A DNA stretch of 64,000 nt from Odontocerum albicorne (lineage: Eukaryota; Arthropoda; Insecta; Trichoptera; Odontoceridae). A program made the translations under genes and the position numbers. The notes beneath the pieces are model-generated. The model did no database searches. It was not told the origin of the DNA and saw only the letters and a list, made by a program, of their open reading frames with translations. Shown one piece after another: positions 33,821-45,025 of the stretch. The stretch covers positions 34,615,199 to 34,679,198 of the forward strand of contig OX463849.1 of the NCBI GenBank assembly GCA_949825065.1, in the 5' to 3' direction. Numbering within the stretch: the stretch's first letter is position 1; every line of letters starts with the position of its first letter.

Positions 33821-33869
33821 TAAACCTCTCGTAAATGATACTACTTGTTAAGATTATTTTTGTTAATAA

Positions 33870-34080
33870 TTCTGCAATCATTCTTTCTTTGTGGTCGAAC
33901 CATCTAAATGTTCTTTTCTTCATCTTAAGCACTACGTTTTCTTTCGATTTCTTATCTTAATACCTTCATTTTTTATTTTGTTATACATTGTTATTCCAGA
34001 TATTCTACACATGTTCTCATTTCTACCACATTATACTTACTCTATTATATATTTTGCCACGCACAAATTTTGATTACATA
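33870..34080 (-). mobile_element. LINE-A fragment
   Basis: Antisense LINE-A (GGTCGAACCATCTAAATGTT, CTTCATCTTAAGCACTACG, ATACATTGTTATTCC). It faces the sense copy at 34145-34500 in opposite orientation. Confidence 0.55.
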
Positions 34081-34144
34081 TCCTTTAATTTCATAAAATA
34101 TTTAATTGTATATGCAGGACAGAATTGATATATTTATGACAGAA

Positions 34145-34500
34145 AAGAATAAAATGGAAATCTGTTTTCTCTCATACCCCAATAGAAGCAAGGTGATTTG
34201 ACGATTTAAGGCCGATGAATTGAATAAAATAAAGAAGAGCATCTTGGATGGTTGATGCATGTACGAGTAGAACGAGTGAATGAAAAAAGACTAACAAAAC
34301 AAACATATGGTGTAAATGTGAGTAAAATGCGTGGTAGAAAAGACCAAGAAAAGTATTTGTGGATCAAATAAATGATATTTTGAAAGAAGGAAACAGAGAA
34401 AGTCTGAGAAATCGTAGGAGTTGTGTGACAAGTTGTTTGGATAAAGAAGTGATGAAGGATTTGTATCTGGCGCTCTGTCCAATCTGCTTTCTATGACAGA
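34145..34500 (+). mobile_element. LINE-A fragment
   Basis: Sense LINE-A: AATAAAGAAGAGCATCTTGG (KIKKSILDG), GAACGAGTGAATGAAAAAAG, GGTAGAAAAGACCAAGAAAA, GGATCAAATAAATGATATTTT, GAGAAATCGTAGGAGTTGTG, ending CTCTGTCCAATCTGC. Frameshifted. Confidence 0.6.
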
Positions 34501-34504
34501 AATC

Positions 34505-34735
34505 GTGTGATTATACTCGTATCATAATATAAATAGTCAAAAACCCGTACGACGGTTGTCGGCAACGAAAGAATACGAGAATTGAATTTTGAATACAAGA
34601 GAGCGAGAGAGGAATATTTTGAAATTTGAAACTCGGTGGGTCCGTGATAAATGAACAGATCGAAACTATACTGAACGAATTTTAAATACATAGCTAACAA
34701 TTGTTGAACCGGTGTAAAAGGGGACGATGCCAATT
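34505..34735 (-). repeat. Family F repeat
   Basis: Reverse complement of 37404-37605 with moderate divergence: GGTGTAAAAGGGGACGAT, ACTCGGTGGGTCCGTGATAA, GAGAATTGAATTTTGAATAC and CCCGTACGACGGTTGTC blocks in the same order. About 220 bp, non-coding, no terminal repeats recognised. Confidence 0.7.
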
Positions 34736-35867
34736 TATTTTGAATTGTAATTCATTAAATAATTCATTTATTTCCTACTATATTGAACCTTATAATTACT
34801 TGTGTTTATTTATCTTATGTTCTTTTTTTAATGCAGACAAAAGCATTATTTAAAAAATATAGAATTTGTTTTACTTCCGTGAATATTTCACGGGTTACAA
34901 CTAGTGTATAGTTTAATGATGATTTAGACACTTTTTATTATTTCAAGATTTTTGAAAGATAATTATAATAATTTATAGCAAATTGTATCTATGATGAATA
35001 AAATAAATAAACATGCCCATACGATATCCTAGTATCAGTGTCCTGGTCCAAGCCGGTCGAGTGGGCGGAAGACCATCTTAAGTAGTGGTAAGCCCGGTAG
35101 CAAGTGGCCACTCAGCGGGACTTCAATCAGAGACCTGCTTTATGGGGGCTCTACTGACCAGGGCCTGCCCATTGCGATGGTCTTGGTCATGCTAGTTAAT
35201 ATAAGCTGATAGCTCTTCGTAGCTCAGGGGTTATGAATTAAGTTTATTGGATTCGTTTCTTCATTTCCTTGTTTCTTGGTAGTGTTTTTCATGCGAATAA
35301 TAAATTAAAACACGAAAGAAAAAAATACGATTTTGTTTCAATGTTTTTCATTCTTTTGATTTTAATTCATTTTGTGGCGGTCTCGGTAAAAAAATCTTTA
35401 ATACGTTCATACGACGACCTCATTCTCGTTGACAAACTTACAAGCCTATCCTGCGGGTTCAATTCTTACTCAGATTTTTTTAATCCAATTTGGTTATGGT
35501 ATATTTTACTCCAGTTAGTTTGAAGAAAGTGCCATATGTCAATTAATGCACCAGATGTTTTTAATTTTCACTCCTCATTCCAACTTTTCAACGAATCTGT
35601 TTTTTTAATCAGGAAACATCAAAATCGGTGGCAAAATCAAAATCGGTGGCGGACATCACTGTTTTTAGCCCCATTAATCGAGTCTCTGGTTTAAAAATCA
35701 CTAGAGAAGACATGGAACTCGCGGTTTGTCATAGCAAGTATTTGGAATTAAATCCCATACGTGTAGATGAAACAATACTCGTACACGTTTAGTACATGTG
35801 AGTATTGTTTTTAGATGCAGTCTTCAACCAGATTGTTTTTTTTTTTTTTTTTTTGGGTACTTTTGGA
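34736..35867. other. Unassigned stretch with a GC-rich patch
   Basis: About 35035-35225 is distinctly GC-richer (GTGGCCACTCAGCGGGACTT) without recognisable identity. About 35395-35515 has a SINE1-like body with GCGGGTTCAATTCTTACTC. A T20 run lies just before 35858. Confidence 0.35.
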
Positions 35868-35985
35868 AATCAGACCCGAAAACCCTGGATGGAGACAGAC
35901 GTCTACCGACTAGGTTACGGAGGTTCTCCAAACACGACAGGTTGTATTGTATACAACCAAGCTGTACTGTTATTAATCGTACAGC
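35868..35985. mobile_element. Rearranged SINE1 piece
   Basis: An antisense SINE1 head (CCGACTAGGTTACGGAGG) is followed directly by a sense SINE1 tail (GACAGGTTGTATTGTATACA). The middle of the element is missing and one part is inverted. Confidence 0.5.
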
Positions 35986-37004
35986 GTCTAGTAAAACCCT
36001 GTAAAACCATTGAAAAGGCCGAAAACTAAACTTTATACCTTTGGAATATACCAACAGAAATATTTTTGGAATTATGCATAGCGTCAAATAATCATAAATA
36101 AAGCAGCCCTACATCGTAAAAAATAAATATACACTTAAAGTATACATAAAGCATGATATCTATAAATTAGAATTTGAATATTTCCAAAATCAAATCATAT
36201 ATGAGTACGTAAAAATGCGAATTATTGATACATTTTAAAGATCCTTTGTGGAAGGACTCGGGGTGCAAAATAATAGCTCGAATATAATCATATTTGGCCA
36301 CTTGTGCACTTGTAGTGCATCTGCCATGTTCACAGAAGGCAGAACACATGGGTTAATAGCCCTGATGAGGCATCGTACAGCAGGTATAATAATATGGCCT
36401 ATTGTCTAAACTTCCACAGCTAGACAAAGTAAAATTGATTTACCTTATTTACCTCTCGTCCACTTAAATTTATTATTATTTTATTGTATAATAATTCATA
36501 TTATTACTTTTTTATGTTAATAAGATTTTTATACCAATGTATAGGTATAATACACTTCGTGTCCACGGCCGCCGACAATTAATATTCACGCTAAACATGC
36601 AAGCGCTCCAGGTTCGATTGCTGGCAGATCCACTCACGGTCTGGTTTTGCACTCAGAACGTTTTGGTTCTGAATTTATAATGGTTTTCTATAACTTATAT
36701 GATGTTTGTCATAAATTGTTATGGTGCTATTATGTTAAGCAACGCAAAAATATGACTAGCGGATTGCCATACCCGATTAATCTTATTGTTCGTCATTGAA
36801 ATTTGACTCTTTGCCACTGGAACTTTGGGTGTGATGTTTCAAATTTTGGCTTGCTAAAGTGCAAAAGCTTGCACACTTTATACTAATACAAGATGCCTAA
36901 AAATCCTACTCTATCACGAGAAATAGCTTATCGTATCGTTTATTATACTGGTACGTTTACCATATGTATGTATTGTACGTAGATTTTATAGGTTTGCACT
37001 ATAA
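35986..37004. other. Unassigned stretch
   Basis: About 36548-36650 holds a possible SINE head with GGTTCGATTGCTGGCAGAT, similar to 6655-6715. Otherwise AT-rich with no coding signal. Confidence 0.35.
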
Positions 37005-37328
37005 CAGGGATGGCGACCCTATGACATGCGTGTCACTTCGTGACACGTGGTCCATTTCTAGTGACAAGCGAGCAAGGATCCAATTTTGGTTTAAAAATGT
37101 ATTTAAGTCGAGTTTTATTGCTGCCAATCACTGAGCAAACATTAAATCATCCAACTAAATTAAATGGTTAATTTTACTGAAGGACTGAAAAAAGATTCGT
37201 TCATCTTAGTGCACTACTCTTTCCCATCTTCTTAGAACAATACGCATACGCGGCGCGGGACCCTTACGTCTCATGCACGCTCATTACTTTATACTTGTTG
37301 CAGCCCGTGAAATATATGCACGGAAGTA

Positions 37329-37380
37329 AAACAAATTTTACATTTATGAAAATATATATTCATAAATGTAAAATTTGTTT
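37329..37380. repeat. 52-bp near-perfect palindrome
   Basis: 22-bp arms 37329-37350 and 37359-37380 are exact reverse complements. The 8-bp centre is itself almost self-complementary. AT-rich, inside the hAT remnant and just left of family F. Confidence 0.9.
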
Positions 37381-37403
37381 ATATATAAAGATCATTTATA
37401 CAT

Positions 37404-37605
37404 CGTCCCCTTTTACACCGCTTCAAAAATTGTTATCTAGGTATTTAAAATTCATTCAGTTATCACGGACCCACCGAGATTCAAATTTCGAATTACTTTC
37501 GGAGAGAATCCAAGTATTTCTCTCTTGTATTCAAAATTCAATTCTCGTATTCTTTCTTCGACGACAACCTTCGTATGGGTTTTGACCTGTTTATACTATG
37601 ATGTG
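37404..37605 (+). repeat. Family F repeat
   Basis: Inverted partner of 34505-34735. Starts CGTCCCCTTTTACACCG and ends near TTCGTATGGGTTTTGAC. Confidence 0.7.
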
Positions 37606-37926
37606 AGCGAGAAACAGAAAGATTTTGGCCAAACGTGAGAATGAGGGAGTGTCTTGTATCCTAGTGTATTGCATTGTCAGTTTCCGTAAACAAAGTACTT
37701 GAAGTATATGATTATTTTTTTATATACTCTTATCAAAATGTCTATGAATAAAAAAACAAAAATTGAGTAATTGAACCGAGAGGAAGTGGACAATTGTATC
37801 ACGAAGAATGATTTTGTAAAATCGGTGTTATTATAAAAAAAGAATGGCGCATTTTGTCCTATTTGTAATAAAAGTGTCGTGACACTTACCATCAATGTGA
37901 TACGTCATTTTGAAACGAAAAATTAG

Positions 37927-39574
37927 AATTTATTGTTGTTATCAGAAGAAGAAAGGAGTGAAAATTTAAATTTTCATATAAATTATGATTATTTCTTTAA
38001 CACAATTTCAATTTTTGTATTATCTCACATGCTAAGATTTTTTTAAAGAATTGGGTGTATTCTTTGACACACTTGAAGAAATAGGTTTCGCCATCTTTGC
38101 ACTATACTTACCATGATTATTTTTTTTCCTAGTAAAAACATTTTATGTTTCCTTTTCATGTTTATATACTCGTATATATTAGAATTTAATTTAACTACGT
38201 TAATTTTTGTAGCTGATCTGAAAAAAATATATAAATGAAACAAAACTTTTAACAATTACTAATGACAATATTAACTAGTAAGATTCAGTATAAATTTTGA
38301 ATTGAAATCTTTCTACGTCGCAATACATTCGAACATGAAAATGCAACGGCTCTGCGTATAATGACACAATGCAGAAGTGGATAGAGGTAGCCTAGAGCTA
38401 GATGGTGGTCGGTGTCTGCAGTCTGCAATCTGCAACCAGAAGACAGAAGCAATCCTCTGCAGCCAGCATGCCGATGCAGCAGCCAAGCCTTCACAGCTGC
38501 ACGCTAATCCAAGGTCTCCGAGTCAACGTTTTTCCTATCAAAACAAACACTAACGTGGCAGTGCTAAGGATAGGGTTGTGTAAACATTATCTTTAAAATT
38601 TGACATTTTATTTAAAATCTGACCTAGAAAGAACAAAGCAAGTTCAGACTCCAAGACACCGAATATATTGTACCCATCTAATAATATGAAGATTGCCATC
38701 TAGGAATGGTTTCATGAAGAGATTGCAAGAACTGATGATTCCTCTGGATCAAACGCGTTTTCTGAAGTGGAAATAAAAAAAAACAGAAGACTGGAAAGAT
38801 GGCACCTGGAAACCAACTGCCTTGGCCTACTTGGAGAGCCCTGAATAAACTCCCAGAAGATGTGGGTGTACAGGACAGAAGGCATACTAGTTTATTTGAA
38901 TATTCGTACTTTGGACAAGACCTGACTGACACGAATGATAAGGCGAACTTTAGTTATCGCCTACTGGCAATACGCATCATAATTTACAATGAATGGTTCA
39001 GATAAGGAAATTTCTTAAAGATAAGAGCAAGTTAAAGAATTTCGCTAATTGGGAAGCATATTACCGAAAAAAGTAAGATAAATAAAGACATTGAAAAGCA
39101 TGTCACTGGATAAAACAAGATCAAGGGCACGCTTAGTACTGTTTTGTTAAAAAAAATAAGTAAAAAATCTTCCTTAGTGAGAGCAAGAGAAACATAGAAG
39201 TATGATAAGAGAAGAATTAATTAATTCGATTTCACTTTTTTAATGGGGTCTGTAACCTTAAACCATTAAATATCTAAATTAACGTTCTAAAGCTTATATA
39301 AGCTAGTTATCATTTATTTTTAAACGCTAGTAAGCAACAAAAATAAACGCTTTATGAACTATCAAATAAAATGCTGAAAATATACTATAACTTGCTGATC
39401 GTTTTGGAACTTGGATCTGGGTGCGATCAGAACTTTGGGTTTGATTTGGCTTGACTGTCTACTTTGTGATTTGTGCCAAAGTTAAAGAAAACGTAAAAAT
39501 TGCAGAAAAAATTACATTACAATTACAATCACAATACTAAAAGACTTAGGAACTAATAATGTTTACTATTTCAT
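37927..39574. other. Unassigned stretch with a weak LINE patch
   Basis: About 38799-38890 reads GNQLPWPTWRALNKL, loosely like the LPR..W..LNR.R.G motif of LINE C-termini. About 38400-38520 is GC-richer and unrecognised. No other signal. Confidence 0.35.
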
Positions 39575-39721
39575 GACATCTGTCTCCCAACCCAGACGTT
39601 CCGGGTTCGATTCACACTTTTTTAAGAGTGGTTCAATCCTGTTTGAATTTAAGACCTCTTTAAAAAAATAGTAGGAAGAGATTACCACAAGACAATAAGC
39701 TCACCGAGTTGTATTGTACAT
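39575..39721 (+). mobile_element. SINE1 copy, head truncated
   Basis: Begins in the anticodon-equivalent region (CATCTGTCTCCCAACCCAGA), with a good B box (GGGTTCGATTC) and tail (GGAAGAGATTACCACAAGAC, CACCGAGTTGTATTGTAC). It runs without a gap into an antisense LINE-A 3' end. Confidence 0.7.
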
Positions 39722-39945
39722 ACATATATACCATCACAGTGTCTCCTTATCGGGGTAGGCAGAAAAGAGATAGCTCTAGGCTTTCCTATCGCGACACACA
39801 ATTCTCGCCCAGCTTTTCTACATCAATAAATCTTCTCATACAGCTCCTACGATTCTTCTTACTTTATTTACATTTCCATCTTTTAAAATATCTTACGTTT
39901 GATCCTACTATACTTTCCTTGCTGTTCCTTTATCTGTATTATATA
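39722..39945 (-). mobile_element. LINE-A 3' fragment
   Basis: Antisense from the element terminus (ACCATCACAGTGTCTCC, then CGGGGTAGGCAGAAAAG) through CATACAGCTCCTACGATTC and GATCCTACTATACTTTCC. Confidence 0.65.
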
Positions 39946-40814
39946 CAATCATAATTAATACACAAACAAAATGCCCCACCTATCATTTAAAACATTGTTA
40001 AAAAAAATTATAGTTGGTTGGTAATAATTGCACACTGCACCAAATCACAAAACTTCCCCTTCTAAAATGAAATTGTGTAATAAATAAATGATAAAAATAT
40101 GTATGTATAATCTTGTATAACAATGGTATGGTTAAATAGAAAATATTACACTTTACAATACACCCATAATTTTTTGATCATCAATAAAATTTTAATATAA
40201 ATAAATAATGAAAATATAGGTAACAGTTTGTTCAACCCTGATACAAGATAAACTCTGCGTTGCATTCAATTTGCAACCGAAACGCATTTAGATAGAGCAG
40301 ATACTGCATCCATTATTGCAACCAGTCGCGATATATGTGCAGTATTCTTACGTCACCGGTGCAACTCGAGTGATCGCTCTTTGTTGCGCCTTAGCATCGA
40401 GGCTATTAAATATAATTTAGCTAAATTGGTCAACTATAACACGATGCATGGATAGAAAAATAATAATAATAAAAGTTCAATGCTAAACGACCATGGACGG
40501 GAGTTGAATGATGCAATTATTTATTGCATAACTTTAATACGTAAATGCAGTAACAGTAAGTATTCAGAAATACGTATATGATAGTCTCAGAAAATTTTTC
40601 TCAGAATAGATATGTCTCAGAAAAAAATTCTTTGACATCAGTAACTGTTTATCAGTAACATTAGTACTAAGTGAATTTTAATTAAATAAATTGCGAAAAA
40701 TAAAGCGAAGTACAGTTAACTATCTTCGTTATTCTGTGACAGAATGAAAAAGTATTATAAACAAGAAAAAAAGACAAGAAATTTTATAAACACATAATTT
40801 ATGAAAAAAACAAG
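39946..40814. other. Unassigned stretch
   Basis: AT-rich, with a short GC-richer patch near 40300-40390. Nothing recognised. Confidence 0.4.
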
Positions 40815-41480
40815 TAATTTATTTAACACTTTCACAGCAAATACAATTCGCAGGCTTATCTTCCAAATTAAATGAAGTTATTGTGATTTGATTTGGTGAA
40901 CACGGTTTATTCCACTTTGTTTAATTGTATAACCCTACCGGTTTCAAGGTTTTCACCTCATCATCAGGGGAAGCACAAACAAGACGTCTTTAAACCTCCA
41001 CAATGTTAATGTCTTAACTATAAATAATATATAAATGAAGAAAGTTACAAGTATTTAAATGACTATCGATCCCTACGAAATCCATAAACTTACATACTCG
41101 TATACATGAGCATACACGCCTATAAACCCCACAAATACGGACAATCACCCGAACATTCATTTTCATATAAAGTGAGATACCATCAATCAAAAGAAAAGGA
41201 AGGGATGGTGAAGACAAGAGGAAAAAATCAGGAATGAAACACGTTATATTACTGACTAGAAATTAAGAATTTTTTCAGTCGCTTCTTAAAGCATGCCAAG
41301 GACGGAACGAGTTTTTAACTGATTGGTTTGTAACAGAGTCTTACTGCATGTATAGTAAAGGACGACGTAAAAATAGAAAAGCGGTGAACTGGAAATACAA
41401 AAATTCAATCTATGTTTGAACGTAGCGTTAATTCACAATCGGAAAGACGCAGAACATTTTCGGCGAGATGAGTTAATATA
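40815..41480 (-). mobile_element. CR1/Jockey-like LINE 3' end interrupted by a PLE composite
   Basis: Read on the minus strand from 41480: CGCCGAAAATGTTCTGCG, a coding remnant with FTIHAVRLCYK and then VPSLACFKKRLKKFLISSQ, then the shared 3' UTR (GTGTTTCATTCC, GATTTCGTAGGGATCGATAG). Left of the PLE insert it resumes with CTTCC and a degraded CGCCAGATTGTATTTGC-like tail to about 40815. The C-terminal pattern FTV..VR.YN...SL..FK..L is that of CR1/Jockey-type ORF2. Confidence 0.65.
40878..41031. mobile_element. Miniature head-to-head Penelope-like composite, 154 bp
   Basis: 40878-40985 is the minus-strand PLE terminal region (TTTATTCCAC, CCTACCGGTTTCAAGG, CCTCATCATCAGGGG, ACAAACAAGAC). 40986-41031 is the plus-strand extreme 3' end (GTCTTTAAACCTCCACAATG, TTAACTATAAATAATAT). 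TAAATGAAG occurs on both sides (40869-40877 and 41032-41040). The interrupted CR1-like LINE has that word once in its undisturbed copy (CTTCATTTA at about 8098-8106). So this was inserted as a unit with a 9-bp duplication. Confidence 0.8.
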
Positions 41481-41519
41481 CATATTTTCTGAATCTTGGT
41501 TTGTTGGCTTTTCATTTGT

Positions 41520-41760
41520 CCAGTAAACTTGACTTATGCAATGTGAGCTAAAAGTTATGTGTTACGTTGGGTGAGAAAACACAATGAGGTGGTTTGAATA
41601 TGTTAAACGAATGGGTGACGAAATACTGATTAAATAAGTTTACAATTCAAACAGAAGTGGGAGTCGCGAAAAAGGATGGCTGAGAAAAGTATAGTTGGAC
41701 TAAACGCACGAGAATGACATTTTGAAAGATGTAATAGAATCATCTTATTTCAAGAAGGAA
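41520..41760 (+). mobile_element. LINE-A fragment
   Basis: Sense LINE-A: ATGAGGTGGTTTGAATATGT (MRWFEYV), AATGGGTGACGAAATACTG, GAAAAGTATAGTTGGACTAA, ATGACATTTTGAAAGATG. Broken frames. Confidence 0.5.
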
Positions 41761-42112
41761 AATACATTATGGAATTATTTTCTCTTTAACCAACAAATGT
41801 GTTAAAATTTTAAATGCATTTATCTCAGAAATTATGTTTATTTCTTTTTTGTAGCTTTAATATACAGGTAAGGCACAATTACGTGAAAAGTTGAAAATGA
41901 AATACTCGTATATACGGATTAAGAATATCAATTAAGGAATCATTGTTTAGGTAAAATAATTATCCCACTTAGAAATCTCAATAGAATTATATTATACAAG
42001 TATTTTAAAACATATTCTAAGATGTTGCAGATCTCAATATTTGAGACTGTTTTTAAAAAGGAAAGTTCGCGAAATAAAGAAAGATCACTGTCAAGTTATT
42101 TCTACTTTTTGC

Positions 42113-42372
42113 CAGTCTAAACAAATTAATATTTCTACTTATTGTCAGTCGATACAAATTAATATTTCTACTTATTGCCAGTCGATACAAATTAATAGTT
42201 CTACTTATTGCCAGTCTAAACAAATTCCTATATCTACTTATTGCCAGTCTAAACAAATTAATATTTCTGCTTATTGGCAATCTAAACCAATGAATATTTC
42301 TACTTATTGCCAGTCGATACAAATTAATATTTCTACTTATTGCCAGTCTAAACAAATTAATATTTATATATC
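42113..42372. repeat. 33-bp minisatellite, eight units
   Basis: Units begin CAGTCTAAACAAATTAATAT (with variants) at 42113, 42146, 42179, 42212, 42245, 42278, 42311 and 42344, period 33 bp. Because 33 is a multiple of three, both strands stay open through the array, giving 11-residue peptide repeats on each. I see no reason to call either a gene. Confidence 0.95.
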
Positions 42373-42429
42373 TCAAATAGGTGTAGAAAATAAAACTATA
42401 CATTTTCAGATTTCAGTATTTTTTTCCAA

Positions 42430-42680
42430 ATAGAATTCACTTGATCCAACTATACTTTCCTTACTTTTCCTCTACTTCGCTTTTCACTCACAGTTGCGTT
42501 GCATATTTATTTGGTTTGCCTTTTGTCATTCCTTTGTCCTGCGTATCCTTACCATCTCAAGTTACACTTCTCGTTTAGCACACCAGTCTGAAGTTCACAT
42601 TCATTCCTTATAACATAAATTATACAATATATTCGATGCAGAATCTTTCTCTCAAAGGTATAGAGTTTTATTCTATATCT
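42430..42680 (-). mobile_element. LINE-A fragment
   Basis: Antisense LINE-A (CACTTGATCCAACTATACTT, TTTTCACTCACAGTTGCG, CCTTACCATCTCAAGTTAC, GAAGTTCACATTCATTCC). Degraded. Confidence 0.55.
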
Positions 42681-44819
42681 TTGTAAACGTCCAGATCTCA
42701 GATACGCAAGTTAGCACAGGTCTTAGTTGTGTTTTACAAAAAATAAATGTTACTGGAAAGCGGTAAATATGTGTCCGTGTATTAAAAAAAAATTGATTTC
42801 TGATGGTTACCAAAAATATATGTATCCTTGATAGTAAGATTCTATAATACACATATTCTGGATATGCAAATATGTTATATGGCTTCTTCGGACTTCTATA
42901 AGTCTTAGAGAGTTAATATTTGTACGTCGATGTCTTCCAGCAATGAAAATAAAAATTATCATTAATAATTTTTTTGTGTTACATCTGGTTTATTGTAGTT
43001 TTGTCAATTCTAATCAGCCTGATTCGCAAATTTCTAGACTCCAGTCTGTTTTCAATGCAATGCTAGGCTGATATATGGTAGTCATAAACATTTTGTCATA
43101 AAAATCCTACACCGGCTCAAGTATCGCGAACGGATTGATTTCAATATTTCTCTTTGTAGTAATGGGATGTCTTCATTGTACCTTTCGAATATGTGTCTGA
43201 GAGACGTTCCTTCGAAGAGGAGCAGAGCTTTCTTCGATTTCTTCTTCATCTAATCTATCTAATCGGGCATGGTACTGTGACAGAGATTTTGCCATTGCTG
43301 GTACAAAAGTTTCTTTGTAGTTCATCTTCCCTTAGTAAGTTTTCTGCGGTTTTCTTACCAAATATGTTTTTGCTGAATAAATGCAGATGCAAAGAAGTAC
43401 CTAATCTAATGATCGCAATCAGTAACTTTCTATCCAAACGCTCAACTTTTATATATTTTTTTATATTTTAATCTGTTAACAATAATGGGTACAAGTTCCG
43501 AGTTAGAGCGCCCTTGAGAAGAGTTAACTCTCTAAACGACGCTATATAAATTGTCCTTTTATTAATATTGTCAGTCTTGCTTTTTTCACAATTGAGATTA
43601 TTAATATATTTTTGATTGATTAAAACCATAGGTTTCCTAGATTTATAAGAAATTCTCTTAAAAGGTCATTAAAAAATATATCCACTCAAAACAATCAGTA
43701 GCGTTTTGCATTTTAACTTGAGGAATAATCGACGTAATTTATTTTATTACTTACAAATTATTATTTCGACCAGTTTAACAATATTACTTGATATCTCCAG
43801 TCACAACAAACAAAGTGTAATTGAAGTTTAACTGCTGGCAATTGGATAATGGCGAAATGTAGGTCTGCTCATTTAGATATTATGCAGTCGAGTTGCATAT
43901 TGCGCTGAATAAGAGACAAGCTCTCATAAATGGACTACTTTGTTACAGCTGCTGCACCTCAATTGAAAAAAATAAAGAAAATTAAATTGATGTTTTCAAA
44001 ATAAGATAAATTTTGAAAGTGAAATGTTACGTTTTGACTTATTTTATGAATAATTATACAAAAAATTTAAGGTTACGTGTATTGCATAACATACTTTGTA
44101 CAGTAAAACATTAGAGGTTTATTGTTATGTAGAACTTAATCTTATGGAATCCAAGAGGAATACAGAATCCCTCATATTTGAGCGAGTACAAGAGAGAATT
44201 CTGCGACACCTGAATTGCAAAGAAAATGTATTTTACCCATGGCTACATCCCATATATTTAATGGGTATGGTTGGACTTACTAGTTAATCTTTAAATTAGA
44301 TCTACGCACCTGTTTAAACATTTAAAAATTGCTAACATGAAATGTAGCAAACTCTTTTAATCCAGTGGCGTAATTAAAAGGATACCTATGCATGCGGGTG
44401 CATGTATAAGTAAATGCTGCAGTTGAGAAGTTGTGTTTTGAATTTAATAAAAATTACATGTAAGAAATTAAAATGAAGTAAGTGTATAGTTATAATATAG
44501 AAATTAGATCAGTCCTTTAATTTTAAGTAATTAATTAGTGTATGAATATTATAAAGCCCATGACAAATTTGTGTATCATGGATTACTTTATCTAATAAAT
44601 AAATAAAATATGACAACTTTATTGTCAAATCCAGCATTAATAAAAGGAAGCAATATTCATTTTAAAAGTGTACAAAAAATAAGAAAATTAAAAATAGTGC
44701 AATTTAGTGAAACACTAACTTTGGACATTATTATAATTATAAAGATTATAAAAATTGAATTTACAAAAAATATCGATATTTGTTAAGTGAGGATAGGACT
44801 AGTAATTTTGAACTGATAT
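42681..44819. other. Unassigned stretch with a family 5 piece
   Basis: About 43495-43575 is antisense family 5 start (TTAGAGCGCCCTTGAGAAGA, CTCTCTAAACGACGCTATAT). The rest is AT-rich with no credible gene. Confidence 0.4.
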
Positions 44820-45025
44820 GCACAAGCTCCGTAGACTGGTTGGTTAGATGTATGTCTTCAAAATCGTAGATTATGGGCTCCATTCTTGTTAGATGTACGT
44901 CTTCAAAATCGTAGATTATGGGAGCCATTCTTGTTGGACAAAGTTTCCAACCTTCTTTAAAACATTTATGGTTAGTTGAAATAGATCGCCAAATCTTATT
45001 AAACCCACCATGTCACGTACCATAT
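44820..45025 (+). mobile_element. Degraded SINE1 with internal 45-bp duplication
   Basis: CTCCGTAGACTGGTTGGTTAG resembles the SINE1 head. A block beginning TTAGATGTATGTCTTC at 44844 is repeated at 44889 (period 45), then a degraded body and tail follow (TTGAAATAGATCGCC). The duplication spans the anticodon-to-B-box part of the head. Confidence 0.5.

Larger units (their letters stand above)
37005..37926 (+). mobile_element. hAT transposon remnant with BED zinc-finger coding piece
   Basis: The left end CAGGGATGGCGACC has the form of a hAT terminal repeat. From ATG 37738 a frame with two in-frame stops reads MSMNKKTKIE, LNREEVDNCITK, KKNGAFCPICNKSV and NVIRHFETKN before TAG at 37924. This is the BED-type zinc finger (C..C...H...H) at the N-terminus of hAT transposases, with the last His replaced by Asn. 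The catalytic domain is absent. A family F copy lies inside. Confidence 0.6.

Noticed and set aside
35836..35856. T20 run as the poly(A) tail of an antisense retrotransposed gene
   Set aside because: No coding or exon-like sequence next to it, and no flanking duplication noticed.
37295..37585. 96-codon frame across the palindrome and family F
   Set aside because: It spans two unrelated repeats and is not conserved in the 34.5-kb family F copy.
42041..42433. 130-codon frame with 11-residue repeats
   Set aside because: A by-product of the 33-bp period; the opposite strand is open equally long. No domain or conservation evidence.
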